This document shows, one piece after another, positions 17,801 to 26,258 of a DNA stretch of 64,000 nt. Source of the stretch: Pyxidicoccus parkwaysis (lineage in GTDB: Bacteria; Myxococcota; Myxococcia; Myxococcales; Myxococcaceae); contig NZ_CP071090.1 in assembly GCF_017301735.1 (NCBI RefSeq), positions 8,298,001-8,362,000 on the forward strand, given 5' to 3'. The notes below the pieces were generated by a model. The model did no database searches and had not been told where the DNA came from. It saw only the letters and a program-made list of their open reading frames with translations. The position numbers and the translations under genes are program-made. The stretch's first letter is position 1; each line of letters opens with the position of its first letter.

Positions 17801-20199
17801 CCCGCGCGAGCCCGCGCCGTGCGGGCCCGCTGGATGGCCTCGTCGAGCGCCCGCCGCACCAGGGACGCATCGCCCCGCGTGGTCAACAGCCGCACCTGCT
17901 CACGGAGCGCGGCGCGGTCGCCGGTCAGCTCGACGATTTCCCGGTACATGCGCGCGGCGCCGGCGGGGTCCTGGAGCTCGGTCTCCATCACCTCCGCGAG
18001 GCGCGTGAGTGCCTCGGCGCGCACGGTTGCGTCCTTCGCCCGGTCCGCGCGCTTGAGGTAGAGCTGCGCCAGCTCGCGCCACGCCTGACGCGCGATGAGC
18101 TGCGCCTCCAGCTTCTGCGAGCGGACCAGTTCCTCCAGCTCCTCGGCTCGAGTGCTCGCAGCACGACTGGCCCCAGCGGCCAGCGCGTCCTTTTCATCCG
18201 GGCGAGCGCGCTCGCTCGCGGCACTACTCGCAGCCGAGGTGCTCACACCTTGCGCGGGAGCCGCAGTGCCCGATGAAGGTGGCGGTGGAGCCTCGTTGCG
18301 AACAGGAGCGATGGTGGACCGACTCGCACCCGCGAGCGCGGCCTCCAGGTCCGCCATGGAGACTTCCTGCGTATCCACCGGGGAGGCCTCGGCCTTCTCG
18401 GGGACACTCGGGGGCGCGATGGGAGCCTGCGCCCGTTCCACACGCTCGGGAGCCACCGTCACGGAGCGAGGCGCTCCCTTCTCCGGAACGCCCGAGGCCG
18501 AAATGGAAGCCTGAGCCCGTTCCACACGCTCGGGAGGCACTGCCGCCGCGCGAGGCGTTCCCTTCTCAGGCGACTTCGCGCGCGGTGATGCGTCCCGAGG
18601 CGCGTCTTCCGGTGGGAGCGGCGGTGCTTCGGAAGTGACCTCGCCCGTCGTCTCGTCGTCGGTCCAGACGCTAGGGCGCGAAGGCTGTGCCCGGCTGTCT
18701 CGCGCCGGAGGCTCCTCATCGTGCTCGGGCCACGGCACGGACGGAGACGGAGCTCCGCTGCTGCGTTCCGCGCGCTGCCCGGAGGCGAACTGGCTCGCTG
18801 CCGCGCCCGAGACAGGCGGCTCCGCCACGGGCCTGCGCGGCTCGGTGGGCGACTCGTTCAGAGACATGCCGACCGCCGGCATCTCCACCACGGTCGGGCG
18901 CGAATCGAGAGCGGGCGCGCTCCGGGGCACGCCAACCGAAGGAATCTCTCCCACCGTCAGGCGCGGCTCGGGAACGGGCTTGCTCGAAGCCACACCAACC
19001 GAGGGTTTGTCACCTACCGCTGGACGCGCTTCGGGGATGGCCTTGCTCGAAGCCACACCGACCGCGGGCATCTCCACCGCCGTCGGGCGCGCTTCGGGAA
19101 TGGCCTTGCTCGAAGCCACACCGACCGCTAGCATCTCCACCGCTGTCGGACGCGCATCGGGAATGGGCGCGCCCGGTGAGACGATGACCGCGGGAATCTC
19201 CCCCACCGTCAGGCGCGGCTCGGGAACGGAGGTGTTCGCTCCGAAGCCCACCGCCGGCATCTCCACCACCGTCTTGCGCGCGTCGCCCGATGAAGACTCC
19301 GACGCCGGTCCCACGACGAGGGCCTTCGCGTTCGCCACCGAGCGGTGCTCCTCCGTCGGCGTATCCGCACCCACCGCCGGAAGCTCCACCTCCGTCTTCG
19401 AGCGCGACACCGGCGGCGCCGGGCTCATTGCCCCACCTACCGCTGGAAGCTCCGTCTCCGTCCTCGAACGCGACTCGGCCGGAGACACCTCGCCCCCTCG
19501 CCCCGGCACGGACCAGGGCACGTGCGGCGCAGGCGGTGGCGCCGTGGGGAACGCCACGGCCGTCCTCTCACGAGGCACCAACTCCCCCGTGCCCGCGTCC
19601 CCCTCGACCAGCGTGTCCTCCCGATAGCCCGAGTCCTCATCCCAGACCGCCGGAGCCTGCACCCCGGCCTTCCGCGTCGGCAGCTTCCCCAACACCGCGC
19701 CGGCCACAGGCTCACCGGCCTGCGCCCGCGTCTCACGTTCCCGAAGCACCCGGAGCACGCGCCGGGCGCGGCGGTCCTCGGGCAACTCCGCCACCACCGA
19801 CTCCAGCGCGGCGATGGCGCGAGGCACCTGCCCCACCCTCCGCAGCACCCTCGCGAGCTGCCGTCGCACCGCGCGGCGCGCGGCGGGCGTCGCCCCCTGC
19901 ATGGCATCCAGCAGGGTGATGGCGGCGGCCTCGGTGCCGGCGAGCAGGGCGAAGCGGACGAGCGCGGCGGCCAGACGCGGCGTCATCGGCTCGGTGCGGC
20001 TGGCCCGGGCGAGCTGACCGAAGGCGCGGGAGGCGGAGCCTTCTCGCAACAAGTCCACAGCGGACCGCAGCTGCCGGTCCACCGCGTCTCGTGCAGCCTC
20101 CTCCGGCTTCACGTCGGGCGCGCCGGCTCGCAGCGCGTCCTGTCGGGCGGCCGCGGGCTCCGGCGTGCCGGCGCTCTTGCCGTTTCTCACGCCACCCAT
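14890..20199 (-). CDS. Giant TPR protein with two low-complexity repeat regions
   Basis: 1,769 residues, no signal peptide and no membrane segment seen. Residues 35-170 look like TPR helices (LRSAVDLLREGSASRAFGQLARA). Residues 190-690 are Pro/Ala/Glu-rich, with repeated VEMPAVGV blocks. About 700-1060 are TPR/helical repeats (AYLYLKRADRAK-like, AARMYREIVELTGD, GALNELRQAVRYEPGHKEAWLLL). About 1075-1515 is Ser/Ala/Pro/Arg-rich with DEQRGAASVPA repeats. The last 250 residues form an ordered C-terminal domain (HPGLRTPSGELLAFTGLALCRLF onward) that I recognise only as typical of large myxobacterial TPR proteins. A cytoplasmic scaffold is the simplest reading. The start faces a divergent glycosyltransferase gene with 22 bases between the two start codons. 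Confidence 0.75.
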   Translation of the reverse strand: MGGVRNGKSAGTPEPAAARQDALRAGAPDVKPEEAARDAVDRQLRSAVDLLREGSASRAFGQLARASRTEPMTPRLAAALVRFALLAGTEAAAITLLDAMQGATPAARRAVRRQLARVLRRVGQVPRAIAALESVVAELPEDRRARRVLRVLRERETRAQAGEPVAGAVLGKLPTRKAGVQAPAVWDEDSGYREDTLVEGDAGTGELVPRERTAVAFPTAPPPAPHVPWSVPGRGGEVSPAESRSRTETELPAVGGAMSPAPPVSRSKTEVELPAVGADTPTEEHRSVANAKALVVGPASESSSGDARKTVVEMPAVGFGANTSVPEPRLTVGEIPAVIVSPGAPIPDARPTAVEMLAVGVASSKAIPEARPTAVEMPAVGVASSKAIPEARPAVGDKPSVGVASSKPVPEPRLTVGEIPSVGVPRSAPALDSRPTVVEMPAVGMSLNESPTEPRRPVAEPPVSGAAASQFASGQRAERSSGAPSPSVPWPEHDEEPPARDSRAQPSRPSVWTDDETTGEVTSEAPPLPPEDAPRDASPRAKSPEKGTPRAAAVPPERVERAQASISASGVPEKGAPRSVTVAPERVERAQAPIAPPSVPEKAEASPVDTQEVSMADLEAALAGASRSTIAPVRNEAPPPPSSGTAAPAQGVSTSAASSAASERARPDEKDALAAGASRAASTRAEELEELVRSQKLEAQLIARQAWRELAQLYLKRADRAKDATVRAEALTRLAEVMETELQDPAGAARMYREIVELTGDRAALREQVRLLTTRGDASLVRRALDEAIQRARTARARAGALLTRGERWLHMNEPRKARSDFEAAEALVPGMLPVLAGLLRCVSAPERPAIAERLRIALAAAPRRALDRLEGLRMLAQAAEESLGDLLMAQWAWTEVLAESPDSEQARTQLLALARKLGDPKALGQLLRAQLAHEARGPAARQARLELVATLDALGDEDGALNELRQAVRYEPGHKEAWLLLVDRLSARGNTGEAAWALEHAATATEDEEEREQTWERLAKLWRDVLRNPERAQVFARRAESLRQAREERELPPPEPPRSATPRREPSGPKSPLVPAPPTLSLTPSGIAALANEVTSNTDVGSVPSVEAPPASKEEAGAKGRKAEEAAPKTSARARGKAERASAPARGKKAQSKGEPESREERAVAPSAEKAGAASRRSERASSPQAEQRASAAPSSGSPAVSSARDEQRGAASVPASSPQPVPPSRSEQRASSAPASGSPATPSVRDEQRGAASVPAASAQPVPPSRAEQRASPAPASPSTRPEPRAPAPAGAPPAASPPAAPPARTEQRPAPASPSARAEPRVTAAKDADPASKPRGPASRRDKGASPPKPPVLIPDDEPSVMATRALGFNSPRAEKATALEDEESMDLGSAPVADTRVISWEAPPGRMDPVRRIIRSRPEGTVSVPAPARPAPAKPPEPAPRAGPGAAETREAPVVSEPSPDTEPNFFRHLRERPLDPNPYRESAEYFDSRKDSGRATLMREIADALEGRETPTPQRPQRPPLTSEERAGLRHPGLRTPSGELLAFTGLALCRLFPAQGRAAGTSEPLRATSGPGAPAVLDSLHAAARVLDVHLPELVLAEDEGPPFTAVHVGQPRLLVGRLAVQQPPSAAELRFHAGRALLSLSPDLLALRALKGGQLLRALAVLSTILKDPRASSPEARVVRESLSPRALERAVALLDPGTRDFNSSSLADAARDSANRAGLVACGGVGPALAVLRARHNPDAEVVELLRFAASERYLELRSPR
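16200..16640 (-). repeat. Degenerate ~111-bp tandem repeats in the TPR gene
   Basis: At least two full ~37-codon units (blocks containing DEQRGAASVPA, QPVPPSR, EQRAS, APASGSP), with partial units on both sides. The DNA is as conserved as the protein, which suggests duplication and not selection on sequence alone. Confidence 0.65.
18840..19420 (-). repeat. Tandem repeats coding for VEMPAVGV-type blocks
   Basis: About ten imperfect units encode blocks such as PEARPTAVEMPAVGVASSKAI (roughly 60-70 bp each). Near-identical neighbouring copies lie around 19020-19140. Confidence 0.7.
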
Positions 20200-20221
20200 G
20201 GGTGCGGCAGTCTACACAACG

Positions 20222-21241
20222 ATGCCCCTCCCGGTTGTTACCGTCCTCTTCCCAGCAAGAAATGCGGAGCCCACCGTGGCCCGAGCCATGGAGAGCCTCC
20301 TGGCAGGCACCCTCCGGGACATCCTCGTCCTCGCGGTGGATGACGGCTCCACTGACGGTACGCGCGCCGTCCTGGACGGGCTCGCGGCCCGGGACTCACG
20401 GGTGGAGGTCCTGGACGGCGGGGGCCGGGGGCTGGTGGCGGCCCTGAACCTGGGGCTCGGCACGGCCACCTCGCCCTACGTGGCCCGGATGGACGCGGAC
20501 GACGAGGCCCTGCCCCGCCGGCTGGAGGCGAGCGTCGCCGCCCTGGAGGCCGAGCCCCACCTCGCGGGCGTGGGCACGGGCGTGGAGCTGTTCCGGGACG
20601 ACCAGCCGGTCAGCCCCTCGTTCCAGGCGTACGCCGCCTGGCTCAACGGCCTCACCTCCGCCGAGCGTCTCTACCGCGAGCGCTTCATCGAGAGCCCCGT
20701 GTGCCACCCGTCCGTGTGCCTGCGCCGCGAGGCCGTGGTGGCCGCGGGAGGCTGGCGCCACGGCGACTTCCCCGAGGACTACGCGCTGTGGCTGGAGCTC
20801 CTGGACCGGGGCCACGGAATGCGGAACGTCGGGGAGGTGCTGCTGCGCTGGCGGGACAGCAGCCAGCGACTGACGTGGACGGACCCGCGCTACGCGGTGA
20901 AGCGCTTCACCTGGACGAAGGCGCGCTACCTCGTGCGAGGCCGGGGGCCGCTCGCGGACGGGCGTCCCTGCACGGTGTGGGGCGCGGGCCCGAGCGGCAA
21001 GACGCTGGCGCGCCTCCTCCGGGACGAGGGCGCCACGGTGGAGCGCTTCGTGGAGGTCCACCCGCGCAAGGTGGGCACGCGCATCCAGGACACCCCCGTG
21101 GTGTCTCCCGACGAGCTGGGCCCACCCGGACGGAGCCACCTGCTGGTCTGCGTGGGCGTGCGCTGGGCGCGCGAGGAGATTCGCGCGGACCTGGCCTCGC
21201 GAGGCTGGGTGGAGGGCCGGGACTTCACCTGCGCGGCGTGA
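20222..21241 (+). CDS. Family 2 glycosyltransferase with C-terminal Rossmann-like domain
   Basis: 339 residues. Residues 5-230 are a GT-A fold: VTVLFPARNAEPTVARAMESLL at the start, VDDGSTDGT as the nucleotide-binding loop, ARMDADDEAL with the DxD metal motif at 91-93, and FPEDYALWLEL as the ED acceptor region. After residue 255 there is a second domain (TVWGAGPSGKTLARLLRDEG, then PVVSPDEL and HLLVCVGVR) that resembles the Rossmann-like tail of some sugar-modifying enzymes. Likely acts on the cytoplasmic face in surface-glycan synthesis; donor and acceptor are unknown. I chose ATG 20222 (MPLPVVTVLFP), where the fold begins; an upstream ATG at 20198 would overlap the divergent TPR gene's start. 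Confidence 0.85.
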   Translation: MPLPVVTVLFPARNAEPTVARAMESLLAGTLRDILVLAVDDGSTDGTRAVLDGLAARDSRVEVLDGGGRGLVAALNLGLGTATSPYVARMDADDEALPRRLEASVAALEAEPHLAGVGTGVELFRDDQPVSPSFQAYAAWLNGLTSAERLYRERFIESPVCHPSVCLRREAVVAAGGWRHGDFPEDYALWLELLDRGHGMRNVGEVLLRWRDSSQRLTWTDPRYAVKRFTWTKARYLVRGRGPLADGRPCTVWGAGPSGKTLARLLRDEGATVERFVEVHPRKVGTRIQDTPVVSPDELGPPGRSHLLVCVGVRWAREEIRADLASRGWVEGRDFTCAA

Positions 21242-21284
21242 GGGCGCGAAACCACGCGGGCGGCACGGCCGTACAGGAGCGCAT

Positions 21285-22943
21285 ATGCACCGCGTCCCAC
21301 CATGGGCCCTCCTGCTGCTGACCGCCGCGTCCGCCTGTCACCCCGCCCCTTCGCGGGGCCTCGTCCGGCCCGGCACACCCGCGCGCGTGGACATCGTCCA
21401 GGCCCGGGACAAGGGACTGGAGCAGGGATTCCAGTGGGAACCGTGGGGCCCGGAGGCCTTCGCGAGGGCGAAGCGCGAGGGGCGATACATCCTCGTCGAT
21501 GGCGCTGCGGAGTGGTGCCACTGGTGCCACGTCATGGACGAGACGACGTACCGCGACGCGGAGGTGGGCCAACTGCTGCGCGAGCGCTTCGTCACCATCC
21601 GCGTGGACGTGGACGCGCGCCCCGACCTCGCCGAGCGTTGGGTGGACTACGGCTGGCCCGCCACCATCCTGCTGACGCCGGAAGCGGAGGAGGTCGGCAA
21701 GTATCGCGGCTACCTGCCGCCGGAGCGGTTGAGGCCCCTGCTCCAGCAAGTGGAGGCGGTGTCACGCGAGGCCCGTGAGTCCTCGGGAGCGCACGTCGTC
21801 GACGTGCCGGCGACGCCTGCATTGCTGTCCTGGGTGGCGGCGCGCACGGTGCTCGCGCTGGACGGCTGGTACGACGCGCGAGAGGGCGGCTGGGGCGACT
21901 TCCAGAAGTTGCCACTGGGTGGCAATACCGAATTCGAGGTGCGCCAGGCCGCACGAGGGGACGCCGAGGCACGCAAACGAGTGGCCTTCACGCTGGAGCG
22001 CCAGCGCGCGGTGCTGGACCCGGTGTGGGGCGGAGTCTACCAGTACTCGGCCGGGAAGGACTGGACGGACCCGCACTTCGAGAAGCTGATGGTGATGCAG
22101 GCGCCGAACCTGGAGGCGTATGCGCGGGCCTGGGCCCTGACTCGCGACGCGGCGCTGCTCGCGGATGCGCGAGGGATTGCGCGCTACATGGAGACCTTCC
22201 TCGGCGCTCCGGATGGGACGTTCTTCACCAACCAGGACGCGGACGTGGGGGCGCATGACCGGAGCATCCCCTTCGTGGACGGGCACGTGTACTACGCGAA
22301 GGACGACGCGGGCCGCCGCGCGCTGGGCCTGCCGTGGGTGGACTCGCACGTGTATGCGCGGGAGAACGGACTGGCCATCTCCGCCCTCGTGACGATGCAC
22401 GAGGTGACGGGTGAGGCGGCGCCGCTGGAGCGTGCGCGCCGGGCCATGGATGTGTTGCTTGGCAGCCACGTGGATGGGGGCGCGGTGTGGCGCGAGAAGG
22501 GCACGCACTCGGGGCCGCGCTTCCTCGCGGATGCTGCGGCGCTTGGCCGGGCGCTGGCGGTGCTGGCCCGGGTGACGGGCGACGCGCGCTACCGCGAGGC
22601 CGCGGAGCAGGTGGCCCGGAAGATGATGTTGGACTTCGCCGGTGCGGAGGGCGGCGCGCTCCACGAGATGACGCCGGACCCGGATGCCGTCGGGGTCTTC
22701 GCTCGGAGGGAGCGCCCGTTCCTCCACAACGTCGCGGCGGCGCGCTTCCTCGCGGCGCTGCACGTGCTCACAGGGGATGCGGCGTGGCGAGAGCGCGGGC
22801 GTGAAGTGCTTGCCTCGGTGGCCACGCCGAAGACGCTGGCCGACCAGGGCCGGATGCTGGGTGACTTCCTCCTCGCGGCGGACGAACTGGGCGTGGTGCC
22901 CTGGTCCGAGCCCGTGGTTCGGCGGCCCACTTCGCTTCGCTGA
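21285..22943 (+). CDS. DUF255 thioredoxin-fold lipoprotein (YyaL/SPATA20-like)
   Basis: 552 residues. Signal peptide ending in a lipobox (TAASAC, Cys18), so probably a lipoprotein. Residues 45-165 are the DUF255 thioredoxin-like domain with the motif WCHWCHVM (C78 and C81). The rest is an alpha/alpha toroid like that in N-acylglucosamine epimerases (DPVWGGVYQYSAGKDWTDPHFEKLM, FFTNQDADVG, FYARREKPFLHN-type segments). The family's biochemical role is not established; a thiol-redox role is inferred from CxxC. The gene runs into a stop-containing repeat array, so its last codons (TSLR, stop) lie inside the first repeat unit. Confidence 0.85.
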   Translation: MHRVPPWALLLLTAASACHPAPSRGLVRPGTPARVDIVQARDKGLEQGFQWEPWGPEAFARAKREGRYILVDGAAEWCHWCHVMDETTYRDAEVGQLLRERFVTIRVDVDARPDLAERWVDYGWPATILLTPEAEEVGKYRGYLPPERLRPLLQQVEAVSREARESSGAHVVDVPATPALLSWVAARTVLALDGWYDAREGGWGDFQKLPLGGNTEFEVRQAARGDAEARKRVAFTLERQRAVLDPVWGGVYQYSAGKDWTDPHFEKLMVMQAPNLEAYARAWALTRDAALLADARGIARYMETFLGAPDGTFFTNQDADVGAHDRSIPFVDGHVYYAKDDAGRRALGLPWVDSHVYARENGLAISALVTMHEVTGEAAPLERARRAMDVLLGSHVDGGAVWREKGTHSGPRFLADAAALGRALAVLARVTGDARYREAAEQVARKMMLDFAGAEGGALHEMTPDPDAVGVFARRERPFLHNVAAARFLAALHVLTGDAAWRERGREVLASVATPKTLADQGRMLGDFLLAADELGVVPWSEPVVRRPTSLR

Positions 22944-23155
22944 GTTCCCCAGGGAGCGGCATCTATCGCCGTGAATGGCTCCGTGGCTCACGTCGCTTCG
23001 CTGAGCTCCCCCAGGGAGCGATACCTATCGCCGTGAGTGGCTCACTTCACTTCGATGGCTCCTGAGGAACCGCGACACCTGTCGCCGTGAGTGACTCCGC
23101 GACTCACTTCACTTCGATGGGCCCCTGCGGAACCGCGACCCCCGCCGCCATGAAG
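22927..23155. repeat. Four degenerate 54-62-bp repeats between convergent genes, each with copied gene ends
   Basis: Units begin near 22927, 22987, 23041 and 23103, with the element CACTTCGCTTCGCTGAG or CACTTCACTTCGATGG(G). Unit 1 includes the stop codon of the DUF255 gene. Unit 4 is the 3' end of the pseudouridine synthase gene (codons for VAVPQGPIEVK and the stop, read on the minus strand). Unit 3 closely copies unit 4, including its stop. Units 1 and 2 are more diverged and resemble each other. Confidence 0.8.
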
Positions 23156-24033
23156 AAGCGCATCAAGTCTTCCGGCACCGGCGCCTCCACGCGCAGCACC
23201 TTCCTCGTGCGCGGATGTCCCAGCTCCAGCGCCTGCGCATGCAGCAGACACCGAGGCGCCTCCACGCCTCCGGCCCGCTTCGCCCCGCCATAGCGCGCGT
23301 CCCCGAGAATCGGCGCGCCGAGCGCCGTCAGGTGCGCGCGGAGCTGATGCGTGCGGCCCGTCTGCGGCAGCAGTTCCACCACGCAGAACTCCGGGCCCGA
23401 ATAGAGCGTGCGGAAGTGCGTCAGCGCGGGCACACCGTTGGCCGCGCGAGTGGCCCGCCAGCGCCCGGGACGCGACGGGTCCTTCGACAGCGGCAGGTCC
23501 ACCGTCCCCGAGGGAGGCAGCCCCGGCCCCGTAGCCGCGACATACCTTTTGCGCGCAGTCCCCTCGCGGAACTCCCCGGCGAGCGCGGACGTGGCCTCCG
23601 CCGTCTTGCCGAACACCGTGACGCCGGACGTCTCGCGGTCCAGCCGGTGCACCAACCCCGCCTCGCGGCCCAGGTGCGCGCTCACGAGGTCCACCAGACT
23701 GTCACCCACGCGCCCTTCCGTGGGCTGCGCCGTCAGCCCCGCCGGCTTGTCCACGGCGATGACGTCCGCGTCCTCGTGAAGCACGCGCAGTGCCGGCGCC
23801 GGAGCAGACCCAGCCAGGGCGCTCTGCCCGCCCTCCTCCAGCACCACCATCACCACCTGCCCTGCGGTGAGCTTCACCTTCGCGTCCCGGCTCCGCCGCC
23901 CGGCGATGTACACCGCGCCCACGTCCACGAGCTTGCGCGCCTCCTCCGCCGGAATGCCCAGCTCGGAAGCCACCGCGTCCGCCACGGCCCGCCCCACCAC
24001 CGCGCCCTCCGCGCGGAACGTCCTTCGCTTCAC
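23104..24033 (-). CDS. RluA-family pseudouridine synthase
   Basis: 309 residues. An N-terminal S4-like RNA-binding segment (IPAEEARKLVDVGAVYIAGRR) is followed by the catalytic domain. DKPAGLTAQP begins it, HRLDRETSGV carries the catalytic Asp (D132), and LPQTGRTHQLRAHLTALGAPILGD is the conserved uracil-pocket region. The family isomerises specific uridines in 23S rRNA or tRNA; the exact site is not readable from sequence. The last 13 codons and stop are duplicated just downstream as part of the 22927-23155 repeat array. Divergent from the HEXXH peptidase gene with about 180 bases between. Confidence 0.9.
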   Translation of the reverse strand: MKRRTFRAEGAVVGRAVADAVASELGIPAEEARKLVDVGAVYIAGRRSRDAKVKLTAGQVVMVVLEEGGQSALAGSAPAPALRVLHEDADVIAVDKPAGLTAQPTEGRVGDSLVDLVSAHLGREAGLVHRLDRETSGVTVFGKTAEATSALAGEFREGTARKRYVAATGPGLPPSGTVDLPLSKDPSRPGRWRATRAANGVPALTHFRTLYSGPEFCVVELLPQTGRTHQLRAHLTALGAPILGDARYGGAKRAGGVEAPRCLLHAQALELGHPRTRKVLRVEAPVPEDLMRFFMAAGVAVPQGPIEVK

Positions 24034-24216
24034 GACCGCACCTCACTCACGAAGTCCACCCGCCCGCCCTGCCCCCGGGCAGGCTCTTCCATCCCATCCC
24101 GCCGCCATGCGCCACAAGCAGCCCCATCCAGGCAACGGGCGCAGGTGTCATCCGGCGGCACTCTACGCTCGCATCACCCTTCCGCGCCGCCCGCTTCCTG
24201 TTACCTTCCGCGCCCC

Positions 24217-25737
24217 ATGGACCGTCCCCTGCACTCCGTGCGCACGCGGCTGGACGACTTCCTCGCCGAGCTGGCCACGCTCCACTACCGGCATGGCGCC
24301 GGCCTCTCGCCGGGCCTGCCCGTCTCCAGCCTCTACGCATCCTTCCCCGAGCTGTCCTCCCCGGACACCTTCGCCGCCGCCAACGAAGCCCTCGCCAAGG
24401 CCCGCACGAAGGACGAGCCCCTCGCCGTCCGCCGCATCCAGCTCCTCCGTGAGCTCGTGGCCACCCAGGTCGAGGAAGCACTCGCCGCCCGTCCCGCCGA
24501 GGCCGTGGCCACCCTGGAGGCCCAGTCCCAGCTCCCCGTCGATGACCAGACGCTCTCCCTCGCCGAGGTGCTCGAGCAGCTCCCCCGCGAGGCCTCGCGA
24601 GGCCGCCGCACCCTGCTGGAGCGCGCCGCCGGCAACTTCCTCTGGGAGCGCCGGGGCCCCTACGGCGACAGGCGCGAGGCCGCCCTCCACACCGTGGAGC
24701 GCCTGGGTGCGAAGGACTATCCCTCCCTGCGCCAGGACGTCACCGGCATCGACTACGCCAAGCTCGCCGAGGCCGCCGCCGAGACGCTCCGCCGCACCGA
24801 GGACGCCTACCGCGACGTGCTCGCGTACGTGCTCAAGAAGGTGGACCCGTTCCTGCGCCCGCTGCCCGGCGGCGAGGCGCGCCGTCATGACCTCCAGCAC
24901 GCGCTCCAGGCGCCGTGGATGGACACCTTCTTCCGCCGCGAGGACGCCTTCCCCGCCGTGGTGCGCTGGCTCGACGAGTGGGGCCTCACGCCCAACGCGG
25001 AAGGCCGCATCCGCATCGACGACGAGGCCCGCCCCGGCAAGGCCTCACGCCCCTTCGTCGCCACCGTGCGCGTGCCCGGAGAGGTGCGCCTGGTGGTTCA
25101 GCGGCGCGGCGGCATGGACGCGCTGGCCGCCCTCTTCCACGAGATGGGCCACGCGCAGCACCGCGCCCACGTGTCGGAGAACCTGCCCGTGGAGCTGCGC
25201 CGCCTGGGCGACGCCTCGGTGACGGAAGGGTACGCCGCCGTCTTCGAGCGGCTGCTCCTGTCCCCCGGCTGGCTCAAGCGCTACCTGGACCTGCCGTCCA
25301 CGGCCGCGCGCGACACGGTGCGACTGGCCGCATTCCACGCTCTCGCCGTGCTGCGCCGCCACTGCGCGAAGCTGTCCTACGAGCTGTCGCTCTTCACGCG
25401 CGGGCCCTCGAAGGAGCGCGCGGACGAGTACGTGGACGGCCAGCGCCAGGCGCTCTTCGTGGAGTCGCACCCGGGCTTCTTCCTCCAGGACGTGGACCCG
25501 CAGCTCTACGTGGCGCACTACCTGCGCGCGTGGGCGCTGGAGGCGCGGCTCACCGCCCGCCTCATGGAGCGCTTCAACGAGGACTACTGGAGGAATCCCG
25601 CGGCCGCCGCCTGGCTCAAGGGGCTGTTCGCGCGGGGAGGCAGTGACGACGCGGAAGGACTGGCCACGGAGGTATCGGGCACGCCGCTGGCAGTGCCCGA
25701 GGCCGGGGAGCGCCTCGTGGCCATCCTCAACCGCTAG
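24217..25737 (+). CDS. M3-like zinc metallopeptidase
   Basis: 506 residues, no signal peptide, mostly helical. FHEMGHAQH (H308, E309, H312) is an HEXXH zinc site, and DASVTEGYAAVFE about 25 residues later supplies the expected third ligand (E337). Helical flanks and a late Tyr-rich segment (LYVAHYLRAWALEARL) fit the M3/M32-type all-helical peptidases. A long upstream extension of the frame is not used, because ATG 24217 opens the conserved MDRPLHSVRTRLDDFL sequence. A cytoplasmic oligopeptidase is the likely role; the substrate is unknown. Confidence 0.82.
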   Translation: MDRPLHSVRTRLDDFLAELATLHYRHGAGLSPGLPVSSLYASFPELSSPDTFAAANEALAKARTKDEPLAVRRIQLLRELVATQVEEALAARPAEAVATLEAQSQLPVDDQTLSLAEVLEQLPREASRGRRTLLERAAGNFLWERRGPYGDRREAALHTVERLGAKDYPSLRQDVTGIDYAKLAEAAAETLRRTEDAYRDVLAYVLKKVDPFLRPLPGGEARRHDLQHALQAPWMDTFFRREDAFPAVVRWLDEWGLTPNAEGRIRIDDEARPGKASRPFVATVRVPGEVRLVVQRRGGMDALAALFHEMGHAQHRAHVSENLPVELRRLGDASVTEGYAAVFERLLLSPGWLKRYLDLPSTAARDTVRLAAFHALAVLRRHCAKLSYELSLFTRGPSKERADEYVDGQRQALFVESHPGFFLQDVDPQLYVAHYLRAWALEARLTARLMERFNEDYWRNPAAAAWLKGLFARGGSDDAEGLATEVSGTPLAVPEAGERLVAILNR

Positions 25738-25755
25738 GGGTGACTCCGCGAGCGA

Positions 25756-26109
25756 CTACTTCTTCTTGCGGAGCGCCCGGACGATCTTGTCCTTGGTCGC
25801 GTTCGTCGCGGCCTTGGCGGGCGCGGGCGCCGGGGCCATGACCTGCTTGTTGTTGCCGCTGGCCACCGGCTTGCCACCCGCGCGGGCGCGCATGGCCTTC
25901 AGCAACTGCATTTCAATGAGGAGCAGCTCGTCGCCCAGCTCCTCGTTGTCGCCGGCGGCGCGGGGAAGCGGAGCACGGGTGCTGGAAGCGCCCGCACCGT
26001 GCCGCATGCGCAGAACCCTCTCCTCCTCGGCCGTCAGCGTGCGCGTCTTCTCCAGCGCCGCCTTGACCTCCTTGGCCGTCACCGTGCTACTTCCGACCTT
26101 GCGCTCCAT
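25756..26109 (-). CDS. Small charged protein with a sigma-region-4-like motif, function unknown
   Basis: 117 residues. ATG at 26107-26109 with an AGGGAG ribosome site (spacing about 6). It contains LTAEEERVLRMRHG, which looks like the start of sigma-70 region 4 (LTxRExxVLxMRxG), but no helix-turn-helix follows. A predicted helix DELLLIEMQLLKAMRAR comes next, then an Ala/Pro/Lys-rich tail ending in RALRKKK. No enzyme motif and no signal peptide. I do not recognise a named family; a protein-protein adaptor is only a guess. Confidence 0.7.
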   Translation of the reverse strand: MERKVGSSTVTAKEVKAALEKTRTLTAEEERVLRMRHGAGASSTRAPLPRAAGDNEELGDELLLIEMQLLKAMRARAGGKPVASGNNKQVMAPAPAPAKAATNATKDKIVRALRKKK

Positions 26110-26181
26110 CGCCGCTCCCTTGCTATGTAGCCCGCTGAACGCCCGTACATGTCGGACGCGTCTGGGCCGCAACCGTCGGGG

Positions 26182-26209
26182 ATTGTAGAGGACGCAAGAG
26201 TGAGCGCAA
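26182..26209 (-). promoter_or_regulatory. Candidate sigma-70-type promoter for the 117-residue protein
   Basis: On the minus strand, TTGCGC (26204-26209) and TACAAT (26182-26187) are 16 bases apart, about 75 bases before the start codon. The region is AT-richer than its surroundings. Confidence 0.35.
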
Positions 26210-26258
26210 ATTTTCTTCCAACAGGTCGCTGCCGGGCTGTAGCGCCCGGGATGTCCGG

